DNA of 64,000 nt from Clavelina lepadiformis (taxonomy: Eukaryota; Chordata; Ascidiacea; Aplousobranchia; Clavelinidae), in the NCBI RefSeq assembly GCF_947623445.1, contig NC_135245.1, positions 15,507,501-15,571,500 on the forward strand, given 5' to 3'. The position numbers were made by a program, and so were the translations under genes. Of the stretch, positions 25,157 to 36,532 are shown in pieces; positions within the stretch are counted from its first letter, which is position 1; the number at the start of each line of letters is the position of its first letter. Below the pieces are notes generated by a model, which saw only the letters and a list, made by a program, of their open reading frames with translations, was not told the origin of the DNA and ran no database searches.

Positions 25157-26357
25157 TTCACTCTTCTAAACAATTGCAAAATAGTTATAAGTCAATCAGG
25201 TTGACTGATGGTAAAAGCGTACTAACCGTATCAAATCAAATGTTTTATATCAAACCCAAACAACCCTCGCAACAAGGAAAAATGAACAACAAAAGCGTAT
25301 CTGACATTTATGTATTAGACTACGCACATTGACATTGAAGCAAGGGGAGGGGTAATTGATGGATGATTTTAATGCTTTGCGATTAATGTAAAATTAGTAG
25401 GCAGTGTAATGTGAAATTAGTAGCAAATGTAGTAAATAGTAGTGATTAATATAAAAACATATTTATACAGAATCTATATATATATATCGGAAAAAATTTA
25501 TATGCATGAATGTAAAAAGTTAAATCTTCTCAATCTGCTGGATAAGCTTCCGGTAATTTTTGGAAGACAAGTCTTTCTAGTAATTAAAGGAAACATTTGT
25601 CAATGGCACAGAACCTTATTGACATGTTGCCAGGAAGGCTAGTGGTAGCCTACTCGATAGAAATTTAAAAAGTTAACGTGACCACCGCATGCAAATTTTT
25701 AAAACGCATTGTTTACAAACTAAGTTTTTTCTAAAACGTCTGCAAAGTTAAGAAGTTGCATTGACGACACATTTGAACATGATCTGGAGTAACCTAAAGT
25801 TGACGCGTACGAAAAGAGTTTCAGCCAAAGGTGGGGAATATGAAGTTTTGCTATATTTGGACAGTTTTTCTCTAGCTAACTATCTTTTCCATCCGTTTTT
25901 CGTCATAATTATTTTCTTTTCTTGAATTTGTTACTGCTTTGGTTTTTCTCCTTTTTTATTGGGTTGGAACAAATCTTTCTATGACGCGTTGCATTCGTGT
26001 TGATTTGTAATTGGTTATGACACATACTGTATAAAGTATGTACGTTTTATCGACCGAACATAACAAAGTGCTTTTGGTTTATGGGAGTTAGTTGTAATTT
26101 GCTGTTTGTTTGGAAAACGCCTATAAATAATTTGAAAAGAAACTCTTTTAATACGTAATTGAAGTATGGCTTCGTGTGAAATATAAGAATTTGGACATTT
26201 ATGAATGTTGTGCTGGTTGGAAGAAACAATAAGCGATAGCATAAACAACGGATTCAAGAGGTGAATAGACAAAAGTAATTCTGCAGGACAAATAAATCCT
26301 TTGGCTTTAGATAATGCCAAATATCAATATAGCCCCATCATATGCTATAGTATAGTG
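25157..26357. other. Intergenic DNA after the TSR gene
   Basis: 3' UTR of the TSR gene and intergenic sequence. I saw no convincing AATAAA soon after the stop codon and no coding exon; only short ORFs without recognisable features. Confidence 0.5.
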
Positions 26358-26825
26358 CAGGTGGTCCAAGACAGCGAGCATGAAGGGCCACGTTAAGATT
26401 AGAGAAAAACATTGCGGACCGCATATGGGGAAACTCTAATGTCAGCAAAGGACTGCGATTACTATTCTAATCGACCAAATGCTTTGCTGCATGACCAATA
26501 ACGCACTCTGTGACACTGTCTATAGTTATTTATGACCGTGCTTGCAACAAATATATAAAATCATCGCATGCCTATTTATCGTCACACAATACTGTGCCGT
26601 AAAAAGGCATTATCACCCCATAATAATCACATAAAGACTTGCACTTTAATGATATGCGACTTATCTCAGGCTGTGGTTATATAAAATAAAACGCAGGTGT
26701 ATTTTAACAACTGCGCATTTTGCACTGGAAAATACAGTGTACCATAACTCTGAAAGTATTAGCGGCCGCACAAAATCTGTCCACGGGCCACATGCAGCCC
26801 GCGTGCCAAGGTTTGGACTACCCTG
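26358..26825. mobile_element. Non-autonomous hAT-like MITE (468 bp)
   Basis: Imperfect terminal inverted repeats: CAGGTGGTCCAA at the left and the complement of CAGGGTAGTCCAAACC at the right. Flanking 8-mers are GTATAGTG and GTATAGGG (7 of 8 match), the size typical of hAT target duplications. No transposase is encoded. Confidence 0.72.
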
Positions 26826-27649
26826 GTATAGGGTAACCATCACCAGTCAGTTTTTTAAGTTAAGCAATTTTCACTACCCCGTGTAATAATTTCAAAAATC
26901 TTTGACATTACCCCTAAAAAGATTATCACGGTAAAAGTTGTATTATTCAAACATAGAGTTGTTAAATTTCCAGATTTTATTTTATTAAGAATACTTGGTG
27001 AAATTGGTCACTGTCTGGTTGATCGTAACGGTGCCATGATTGTAGCTTATTTTACCTTGTTCGTTGAAGTTGGATATAGTGACTACTGACTATAGGTTAT
27101 GCTATAGTTACGTTAGTTCAACTATCAAGTTTCCTCACTTATATAAGCTTCCGTGTTTAGGCACTATTTTGTTCACTTTTACGACACAAACTAGATTGCA
27201 TGATTTCGGTTTTTTTTTTCCAGAAAATCGGTTCCCAGCCGAATCCAAAAAACGCAATTTTGTACACTCGTAACACTTGCAACGTTCAGCATTAACAAGC
27301 TTCAGAAGGTGCAGTTTACAAGACCAAGTGTTTGCACAATACAGCACATTTAAGTGAAATTATCGGGCGGGAAGCATCACCAGATTGCAAACCATTATCA
27401 CATTTGAAGCAAAATTGTACACAACATATTTCTTAAATCTTAACTGGAAACTGAGAATCAATTGCCACAATCAAATTTTTAATGTTTTTTTAAAGCCATT
27501 CACGTATGACATAACTCAGTTTAACCACAGGTTCTGACAGAATAATTGCAGTAAGAAAAACCCAGGACAGAAAATCGGCACTAAATTGCAAACGAGCATT
27601 CACATAGCTCAATGTGTTATGACTGGGTCATGAAAGATGCAGCCCACAG
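26826..27649. other. Intergenic DNA between convergent genes
   Basis: Lies between the MITE and the ZMAT5 stop codon. On the - strand a TTTATTTTATT cluster near 26974-26985 gives candidate AATAAA signals for ZMAT5. No coding exon recognised. Confidence 0.5.
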
Positions 27650-30600
27650 TCAGCCCCACTCTGCTAAATCATCACAAGAATATTCCCAACCACCAGTTGG
27701 GGGAGGAAGCAATGATGCTGGTAACGATATACTTGATTGCAGCTCTGGGGGCAGTGCAAAAACAACTGGATCGTCCAAAATTGACTCTTCACTCAATTCT
27801 TCATCTTTATTTTCACCCTGTGAGTGAAAATGTTTCCTGTGCCATTTTTTCAGTAAGTCCTGAGTTGGTGGCAATTCAGGAACAGTTGTTTCTAATAAAA
27901 CACATACACAATAAATAAATGGCTAGTGCTGAAAATGGCTAATGTTTAATGTGAAAAAAATGTCATTAGTCACTGCAAATGAATAACAGTTGCAAAGCTA
28001 ATAATAAATTTTGTTATAAATAGAAAAAAAAACTTGAATTACCAAAATAGTATTAGTCCAATATTATAAACTCAACATTCCCAAACAACCCAATAAATCA
28101 AAGCTCTATGTATTTTAAGTTTTTCTAAAAGTTACTTGTTATTTCGCACAAATGAAATTGTTGATAACAAAAAATGTCATGGCAATTCGTATTCGTTTAA
28201 TAATTTCTTCACTATGGTAACTGAAACAGCAAATTTTGACGCTTTAGGAAACATATCGCGTTCTTCAAAACTTTAAGATTATACACAAGTGACACAAATA
28301 CGTAATTGATAGGAATACAGCACACAGATAAAGATAATTGAAACAAAAAAGGTTTATTTACTATAATCTGAACTAATTAAAGATAGATAATCATGCTTGA
28401 GATTTTCCCAAGTGAAGCGATGGAGAGAAAAGTTAAGAGCATTGAAATGTTGCTGTACCAGAGTTTTGTTTTTACAGTATGACTTGAGCCTTTTGTATAA
28501 CTGCCGTGGAGTGTTATATAAACATGACTCTGGGAAGATTTCTGGATACGACAATCGGTTAGGACACAACGGAAAGCACTTTAAGAAGGCAGCTTCCAAC
28601 ATAGACACACCAAAAAATTCATGAATAGCAGTGGATACTGCTACATCAGCTGAAGCAAGTATTTCATAAAATGCCTGCTTTTCTTCTATGTATCCCCAAT
28701 GTTTAATGTATTTAGGCCCAAGCTTTACTCTAGCTTGTTCAAAAATAGGGGGATTCTTGGAGAACTGTTCTCCCAAAACTGAGACTTGAAATTGAAAACC
28801 ATTTTCTTTAAGTTCCAATATTGTATCGAAAAATGTTTTGGGGTCTTTGTCATGTTCCCACCTGTGTGCCCAAACTAGTTGCAAAACATCGGCGGTGAAC
28901 TCTGGTTTAACTGAGTTAACAAATGAGGGAACATTTGCCAGTGGAAAATAAACATTCTTGCATTTTGGTCGAATAATGTCTTCTAACGATTTTGGTCTGT
29001 GATCTGGTATGAGTTTTAAAAATGAAGAAATATTAGACAAGAAAGATTCCATATTAAAGCGGGAATTAAAAACCACAACATCAGCTGCCAGGGCAGTCAG
29101 AATTTGATTGTAGCCATACTGGAAATCACCATCTTGTCTGGATCGGACTGGATACACAAGTTGATTTTCATGAAAATAAACCACTTTCTTGCATGACATA
29201 AGGGATGGGCAAAGGCCCAACAATTCACACAAGTTAAGCACACCATCACACAGAAGAGTTCTGTACTTTACATCAGCATTGATAGCCATAGCGAAATACA
29301 ATGCTCCAGTACGAGCCTTCCACTGCCATTTTTTGGCTGGCATAGTCAAAAGATCATATTTGAATGCAGGGTTTGCTTCTTTGTCTATAGTCGTAGTAAT
29401 CGTATCCATGAGCTGCTTGTGCGAACCACCATAAAAAGGTTCCAGAATTATTAGGTCTCGCTCTATTTCACACATTTTTTACAGGTAAAAGTTTTTTACA
29501 GAAAAATTTTAAGTTTTTCAACCTACTGATAGTTACACGACAATCTGGTAATCAAGCAATCATTTATAAATATGTTGCCATAGAATACACATAGGGCAAG
29601 GCAAAATTTTTCTGTAAAATACCACCAGATGAAAAAAACAAAAAAAGATAACACAAGATCAATTTCATGCATCCCAATATGTTATGCATGTTTCTATGCA
29701 AATACATTTGTACTGACACTGAAATAAAATTTAAATAATTCTTTTCGTGTACATTTTATTACAAGTCAATTATGATTGTCGAATAAGGTAATGTATCATA
29801 CTGTAAACATAGCGTGTGCCACAGTTAGAATAGGTTTACAACAAAGATTACATTCCTGCAAAATGCATATGACCCTGATGGGGATCTACTTTTAAGTTCA
29901 ACTAATTCATAACATTTAATCAAGTTGTATTCATAAAAAACGAGAGTAATAACTTCACAGGAAAAGAGTAATTTGTAAAACGAAACTTGCATTTGCATAA
30001 ACATTTTTTAGCTATAAACATACAATATTATACATACAAAAACTGTTCACCTATTAAATGCCTTCAAATTTCATATTTCAATTAGACAAATGAAAGTAGA
30101 TTAAATAATGAAGAAATATGATTACTGATTAGACTGAAGTTTTGAAAATATGCTTTGAAAAGAACAACTAATTGAGCCTTGGCCACCATTGAAATTCACA
30201 AACAGCTTACTTAATTTTTAACTAAAGAAATAAAAATAAACACAAAATTAAGAAAACTGCTTGTGGTATGACGTCATATTGCCGGGTGTTCTTTTGCAGA
30301 CTTACATGTTGTTGCTTGACCTGTGTATGTATACCAGTGCCCTATGTTCTTGTCTCTTTGTAAACAAAATACATTCCCAGTGCATTGTTTAGTATAAATT
30401 AGTGACAACATTTATAAGTTATAACCAAGTTGAATTCAATGAAGTAATAAAGTAACACTTTAAAATAGTCAGATTTGATAATTTCAAGTAATCTTATTTC
30501 CAGAAAATCCCTATCTTAAACAAATTCTGGTGAAACAGTGAGAGTCTTAAGAAAAACCTAGATGCTGTAAAGCAGATAACCAATCTTTAGAAATTTAAAA

Positions 30601-31908
30601 ACTGTATAAATAATGACAAGATTACCAGCTTCAGTTTTCATTCTTTCTATATCTTCATTTCTAATGTGTCTATATTTGCATTGGTCTCCAAAAGGACAAG
30701 TGCCAGTTGACAGAAAGCGATTGCAAGGTCTCTTAGCTAAATTCTCTTCCAAAATTTGTTTTTTCCCTACAAATTGAAATATATACAACACCTTTATCTG
30801 CTAAGAGCAATTTATTCACAAAACATACATTTCACAAACTATGCTGGCATTTAACAATATCATGAAAATGACTTAAATATAAAGTAATGTATGGTAGAAG
30901 ATAGCTATAGGCCTCAGACAGGAAAGGATGGTACTTTTTGACGAGATCTCGAGGTTGTAGGATGGCCTAAATTGGAGTTCACCGTGTGCATCGCTATCAG
31001 GCGTATTTTGCAGTGTGCAACGAAGGTTAAACGCAAGAGTCTGTGGGGCTCTTTTTAGCGGTCAGTGTGCAATGTCTAAAAAGGGAAACATTGTATTTTG
31101 ATCTTTTTTTGGTTTTAAAAAGAAATTTAACGAGAGTATCTTGTGTTTTCAGAGATCACATCTTTCTCTAAAGTTGACCTTAAGGTATAGTAGGCACAGT
31201 CTACTGGAAACATGCCCCGGGGCCTCGAAAACTCTGAGACAGGATGCTACATTTCTTGCATTTTCAATTTACTACAATAAATTTCACATAGCAGTTATTG
31301 ATGAGGACAAGCTTCTCTGTAGCTAATATATCGAATCAAATTAAATAATATGCAACTTATCGAAAGTGTCATTTTGGCAGTCAGGTTGTTCACCCAATGC
31401 AGTTGCCATACATGCCGTCCAGTTTCTTCTACAGTATATTAATATAGGCCTAGGCAGGTTTGCAAGTTATTTTTCTTGTTCATGAATACGACAGATTTTG
31501 ACTAAAAATCGTGCGTGTCAAAACACAAATTGCATCGAATCCACAATTCTTTGTTTATTTTTTATAAGTTGGCGTTTAAGTAACAACTTTTCTTTGTTGT
31601 TTATAAATCGGTGTAATAAATGAAGAAGTTTGGCATTCAGGTTGGTAAATCTGGTGCATGCAGGTGCCACGCTTTCCACTATGATGGTTACATCATGATA
31701 AGCTATACCGTATAAGTTACATTAGAGATCTATATAAAATTTAAATATACTAAACATCCATGAAACTATACGCTAAACAACCTTTGAATTTTGAATACCA
31801 TTCCTCCTTGTTTCTGATATGCAATGAACTGTGCAAATGTTTCTTTCTTGCATTTAGGTTGTCTTGAAAGGCTCGATTACAATAATCACAAAAGTAACGC
31901 TTGCCCAT
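27650..31908 (-). CDS. ZMAT5: ZMAT5, U11/U12 snRNP 20 kDa-like zinc-finger protein
   Basis: Three exons on the - strand: 31782-31908, 30626-30766, 27650-27891. They total 510 nt, 169 residues plus stop, against about 170 in the vertebrate protein. Exon 1 starts MGKRYFCDYC and encodes the N-terminal matrin/U1C-type C2H2 finger (CDYC...H...H). Exon 2 encodes a CCCH finger (CNRFLSTGTCPFGDQCKYRH). Exon 3 encodes the acidic and proline-rich C-terminus ending in EWG, like the vertebrate WG end. Both introns are phase 1 and agree at the junctions. Known role: component of the U11/U12 di-snRNP, which recognises minor-class (U12-type) introns. Intron 2 is 2.7 kb and contains the entire GTDC1 coding region on the same strand. 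Confidence 0.92.
28353..28358 (-). terminator. GTDC1: AATAAA overlapping the GTDC1 stop codon
   Basis: On the - strand the stop codon TAA (28354-28356) lies inside AATAAA. If used, the 3' UTR would be only a couple of dozen bases long. It is also a potential premature polyadenylation site within ZMAT5 intron 2. Confidence 0.35.
28354..29475 (-). CDS. GTDC1: GTDC1/QTMAN: tRNA-queuosine mannosyltransferase
   Basis: Intronless ORF of 373 residues (ATG at 29475). The N-terminal LEPFYGGSHKQ and the block FHENQLVYP...FQYGYNQIL...ADVVVFNS are characteristic of the GTDC1 family (DUF3524). The C-terminal half is a GT-B glycosyltransferase domain with HRWEHDKDP and HEFFGVSMLEA...YPEIFP, the EX7E-like nucleotide-sugar site. 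Known activity of the human protein: transfer of mannose from GDP-mannose to queuosine-34 of cytosolic tRNA-Asp. It is shorter than human GTDC1 (about 458 residues), mainly lacking a central variable insert. It lies inside intron 2 of ZMAT5 on the same strand, so it needs its own promoter or a polycistronic transcript. An AATAAA overlaps its stop codon. Confidence 0.93.
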   Translation of the reverse strand: MCEIERDLIILEPFYGGSHKQLMDTITTTIDKEANPAFKYDLLTMPAKKWQWKARTGALYFAMAINADVKYRTLLCDGVLNLCELLGLCPSLMSCKKVVYFHENQLVYPVRSRQDGDFQYGYNQILTALAADVVVFNSRFNMESFLSNISSFLKLIPDHRPKSLEDIIRPKCKNVYFPLANVPSFVNSVKPEFTADVLQLVWAHRWEHDKDPKTFFDTILELKENGFQFQVSVLGEQFSKNPPIFEQARVKLGPKYIKHWGYIEEKQAFYEILASADVAVSTAIHEFFGVSMLEAAFLKCFPLCPNRLSYPEIFPESCLYNTPRQLYKRLKSYCKNKTLVQQHFNALNFSLHRFTWENLKHDYLSLISSDYSK

Positions 31909-32815
31909 TAATAAATAATGTCAATAAAAATTGAAGTGCTTAGTGCAGAATTACCGAAACGCAAATGCGTTCGCGTTTCAACATCAAAAGAAACGACATC
32001 ACAAAAAGTATCCTTCTACTTGCTTCGATGTCATTAACTTCCGGAAATCCCCATAAAGCAATGTCAAAAACAGGCTTTTCAAAAATTTGTTACTTCACAA
32101 TTTTTTTTAGTAAACCCAAAACTTTTTGAAGGTAAAATTACATAACCACCCTAAACTTCAATCTGCCAGAAAAATGAACACCACCTTTTCCCCTAAACCG
32201 GGTTTCAAGTTGAACCATTTTAGGAACTAGCAAAGTCGTAATAAAAAAAACACCAATAGATGCTTTTCGAGTTAGGCCTACTACCTAGATGGCAAGATTA
32301 AAATGGAAAAAAAGAATCAAAGTGGGACGAAAATTTTCATTGTTAAGTATAGGCAATCGAAAAAATTACGCCACCCATAAAATTGGGGCGCTAACTCGGA
32401 AAAGGTCAATATAGACGCCACATAGAAGTAGAAGAACCAAAATACCAATTTCCTTTAATATATAAAATGATGGACTGAACAGCCACCATGGAGCGGCACT
32501 GTACAGCTGTCGCTACCGCTCTTCCATAAAAAAAGATAGTGCTATTTTCCCGTTTCTTTCCCGCTCTTTGGTTAAACCAAAGCTGTTGTCTTTACGGTGT
32601 ATTTTCGAAAACAGATATTGCAGTTATATTTTGTAATGCAAAACTCGTTATACTAAACTTTTTATTATTAATTAATTATTATCATAACGGCTTACAAAAG
32701 TTTTTTAGCTGGAGATTTCTACTAATGTTAAAAAAAATCGTTACCGTCAAACTAGTGTTGGACGTATTTTAACCAGTTAGGCTATGTAACTGCAAATTAC
32801 GAAAATACGGTTATA
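31909..32815. other. ZMAT5 upstream region
   Basis: Presumed promoter and 5' UTR of ZMAT5 (transcribed leftward). No other coding exon recognised. Confidence 0.45.
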
Positions 32816-33618
32816 AGGTACCTGTACCGAATAAGGCCCACCTAACACTTTTTTGAAAATAACTCAAGAACCATAAATGAGAATAGACTGAAAAATCATA
32901 TTGTATTAGTGAGGGTATATGACTACAACATATTCAAACCACAATAACTGACAACCCCTCAAAAAAATTTTATATAGAAATTAAAAATTCCAAAAAATGG
33001 GCCTTATTAGGAGCATAGGCTCCTAATAAGGCCCACCAATTTTGTGAGTATTTTGATTCAAAACATAGTAATAGACAACATATAACATTATTAGAAATTT
33101 CACATTTTAAGTTGTACAAACATTTAAAAAGATTCCACTAGGCGCATCAAAGTAATTGCAACAATTTGCCAACTGATGACTGGAACCACTCTTGAAGTCT
33201 GGACATCAATTAGCCAAGCATTTTGTATGGGCCTTATTAGGCGCATGTGGCATCCACGAAAAAAACGTCACATTTTTATCATCAGAAAAGTTTTAGCAAA
33301 AAAAAGTGCATTATCCTTTTCAATACTAAGTTGGTTGTTACATGAAAACTTCAGCCGGCAGACAACAGTTCATTTAACCGGCCAAATTCTCACTTACTTT
33401 TTTTCTAAATTAACAAAACCACCTTAACTGCAAGTATCAAATTTTTGTTGTGCTCTAGCGAATCGGTTGATCACGTGACAAGGATGAAATCTGGTAAACC
33501 ATCATGAATTTATATTAGTTTTTATGTAGGGACAAAATCTTTTATTTATTTGCACGGGTTTGCGAAATATGAGCAATGGGCCTTATTAGGGACCGGGCCT
33601 TATTCGGTACAGGTACCT
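32816..33618. mobile_element. 803-bp TIR element with iterated GGGCCTTATTAGG motif
   Basis: Near-perfect terminal inverted repeats start AGGTACCTGTACCGAATAAG and continue into GGCCC at both ends; a TA dinucleotide flanks each side, compatible with a TA target duplication. Internally the motif GGGCCTTATTAGG, or its complement, recurs at about 33000, 33020, 33232 and 33579. The 33000 pair forms a perfect 17-bp palindrome with a 4-nt loop (32998-33035). No transposase is evident, so it is probably non-autonomous; the superfamily is undetermined. Confidence 0.75.
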
Positions 33619-35039
33619 TACTACTATTGGTCAATATTATATTTTTTAATTACGTAAATAGGCTTAAGTTAATGTATTTTTCAGGCTTTTTTAAGTACGG
33701 TCAATTGGATATAATGTAGCGTTCGCCACCCAGTCCGCTAGATGACGACAGGACACCAAGTCAATTTCCCGAAAGATATACTGTATGGTGTTTTTTCTTC
33801 ATTCGTTGTTCGTATTTGGAGTTGATTGACTTTAACACAAGGAGGCACACAGATGCTCTTTTGAGACGTCTCTCCGCATCAATTTATGCCTGTGCTTTGG
33901 CACATGTTATTATTTGCCAATAAAATAATATCAAGTTATCTGTATAGTCGTGGATCAGGAACAGCTCAACAACAAATATACTGTAATGTCTTTCGTTGTG
34001 CTATAGTAATAAGTTACAGCAAAGACATCACTTTATTGCGGAACAAATCTAAAAGATTTTGCTAGGCTTGATAGGCTATGATTGAATCATAACCTATAAG
34101 CCGGGTTGCCGTCGGTCAGTACTAAAAATAAGGACGACTAGGAAACGAAAAAAGAATATTATCTTAAACGGCGCACAAAAGAAGGCAATCAATGTCTCTA
34201 AAAAAACGAAACACTATTTCTAGTTCTTAATTAATCTCTATAACAAGACAAAAGCGATAGCAAGTTGTTGTTCAAACCTTCAGATCAAACCTTCCAAATT
34301 CAACCTTCAAACCTTCCTCTGTCAGAATAGGTGTTTGTACTAGGTACTGAAAGAACTGCAAACACTTACACGTGCATGTGTTATTATATAAATAATGTTA
34401 TGTCATAAGTGCATCCGTGCACGGGTTGGAACGGATATTAAGTGGTATTCGGCCGGGTACACACAAGATTTTTTGGCAATTGAGGTTGGCGTTCTTATGA
34501 TATAGCCTAGGATGAAAGCTGGCGTGCTGGTCAAGTAGAATAAAGGTAAAAACAAAAATAGTAAACAAATTAGGCTAGATTAACGAGAAATCTGTTTGTG
34601 GGCGCAACATTGTACTTCACACTTATCGAGATCATGCAGTTGATATCATGCGAAAAAGAAATACTGTTTAACATTCTATATATCAGATAAACTCTATGAC
34701 TATACCAGATAAGAATAGAACCACTGAGACGTCATCTGGCTGACTTGTGTTTCAAGTGGCATGGAGTTGAAACAAAACAGCAATAGATTAGGAATAGGGT
34801 TAATTCAATCATTCCAAAACACAAGATGTTTTGACTAACGAAGTGTCTCTCTGCTTAGTCTACATGGTATAAGGTGTATGCCTCTTGTCTTGAAAAGTAA
34901 TGTCGTGAAATACAGTACAATAGTTGAGTCACAGCTTCAGAACAACGAACAGTGACGCTTTCGTTCTGAACGTGGCACAACTGATTCATTATTAACTCTT
35001 AGACAAGTTTTTGAGTCTTTATTAGCCTATATATGCAAA
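33619..35039. other. Intergenic DNA, no recognised gene
   Basis: Short repeated CAAACCTTC-like words near 34275-34320; otherwise nothing I can assign. Confidence 0.5.
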
Positions 35040-35530
35040 AAATGTCCTCACCTGCTTTGTTGACCTGAAAAAAAGAGTATCATCGAGTCCTTCGAGATAA
35101 ACTCTGGAGAAAGTAATGCAAGAGTACGGTATTGTTGGTGGCTTTCCAGTAGCCATTAGATCACTGTACAATTACCATAAAATTTGAGTCCGTTTGTATG
35201 GCGCGTGCCTAAATGATAGCCTTTTAGTTGCTGTGAATGTTGGACTCCGCCAAGGGTGTGTATGCTGTCACTTCTCCTTTTCATGATAACAAACATCGTT
35301 TTGTAACTGTTTGTAATACCTCTAGGATGAGAGTAAGCATTTAGAAAACTATGGTAATCTGTCTATCAAAAAACCTTACGCAGTGCTCATTGCAAGTTTA
35401 CGAAGTAACACTCAAGCAGCGGGAGAACTTCCAGTAGCCTACCTGGAAGTTATTCACGAGTGACGGAAGACAGGACATTGCATTGGCCACCCGAACTGGA
35501 AAAGTGCAGTCATGTTTGAGCTTAGACCAC
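35040..35530 (+). pseudogene. Decayed non-LTR reverse transcriptase fragment
   Basis: Broken frames still show RT landmarks in the right order on the + strand: CFVDLKKEYHRVLRDKLW near 35050-35105, MQEYGIVGG after a frameshift, VNVGLRQGCV near 35231-35260, and further on NPRQCSLQV-like and LKQREKFQYLEV-like blocks near 35360-35450. Stops and frameshifts separate them. The motif style suggests the CR1/Rex1 or RTE side of the LINE tree rather than the L1-like element in the TSR gene. Confidence 0.65.
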
Positions 35531-36084
35531 TAATGTCCTAATTTTTGAATCAGTTTCCTTTCCAAGTTTTACGTAAATGGTCATAAATCTTGGATACTGT
35601 AGGTTTAAATAATCGGATTTAAAATAAAGGTTTGTGGTGTAACCCTAGTAGATCAACTATGTTGCCTTCAAATCTGTAAATGTCCAAACGTTGAGCTCCT
35701 ATTTTCTTCTACAGTAATTTAGAAGTCTAAATCACGATGATATATCACTTAACAAAAACTTGCAATACCGGTCATACATATTTACCACACAGACTGGCAA
35801 AGGACAGACTGGTCTACCGAGAACCAAGTGGAACAGTTTACATCGATGACCTGGCCTATTCACGTTTGGGTAACCCTTTAACTTAGCCGAACCAGCAGAC
35901 GTGGCAAAACGCGTGAATTCTTTACGGAACTCTTAGAGCTGCTGCCACCACAACCTGTTTTAAAAGACGAAATGGGTTCGTCTAAAAGAGAGTGAAACAG
36001 AAAAAAGAAAGAGAGAAACCTATAATAAAACAAATTCATAATATTATAATAGCGGAAATGATATTCAGCTTTTATTAGTTATAT
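35531..36084. other. Intergenic DNA, no recognised gene
   Basis: No ORF or repeat assigned; it may contain more of the decayed LINE. Confidence 0.4.
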
Positions 36085-36402
36085 CAGCGTGGTCCAACTT
36101 CTTTTCATCGCGGGCCAAAATCTGAAAATTTTTTATCTTGCGGGCCAATGTTTTTAAATTAGAACTGAAGAACAATGTGACATTGAAATTAGAACTGAAA
36201 AAACTTCTCTTTTTTATTAAAACTGAAATTAGAATAGTTCAAAATTTAGCTGATAAAATTTAAATGCTGATCAATGTGACATCTGCGGTCGAGGTTCTTC
36301 CTCGACAATAGCGACTATCAAAGCTGACTATCAGTTCGCGGGCCAAAAAATCGGTGCTCGCGGGCCAACTTTGGCCCGCGGGCCTGTAGTTGGACCACGC
36401 TG
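36085..36402. mobile_element. hAT-like MITE (318 bp) upstream of the folate receptor
   Basis: Terminal inverted repeats CAGCGTGGTCCAACTT and AGTTGGACCACGCTG. Flanking 8-mers AGTTATAT and GGTTATAT (7 of 8 match) fit a hAT target duplication. Several GCGGGCCAA subterminal words occur near both ends. It ends 130 bp before the folate-receptor ATG. Confidence 0.82.
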
Positions 36403-36532
36403 GGTTATATAGTCAAAGCATTTCAGTTCTGCTTTCAACCAAGTTTCCATAGCACCATAACAGGTTTCTTGTAACAAGTTTGATAAACTTAAATTCATAA
36501 TTGACTTACGGTTCATCTGCAAAGAAAACAAA

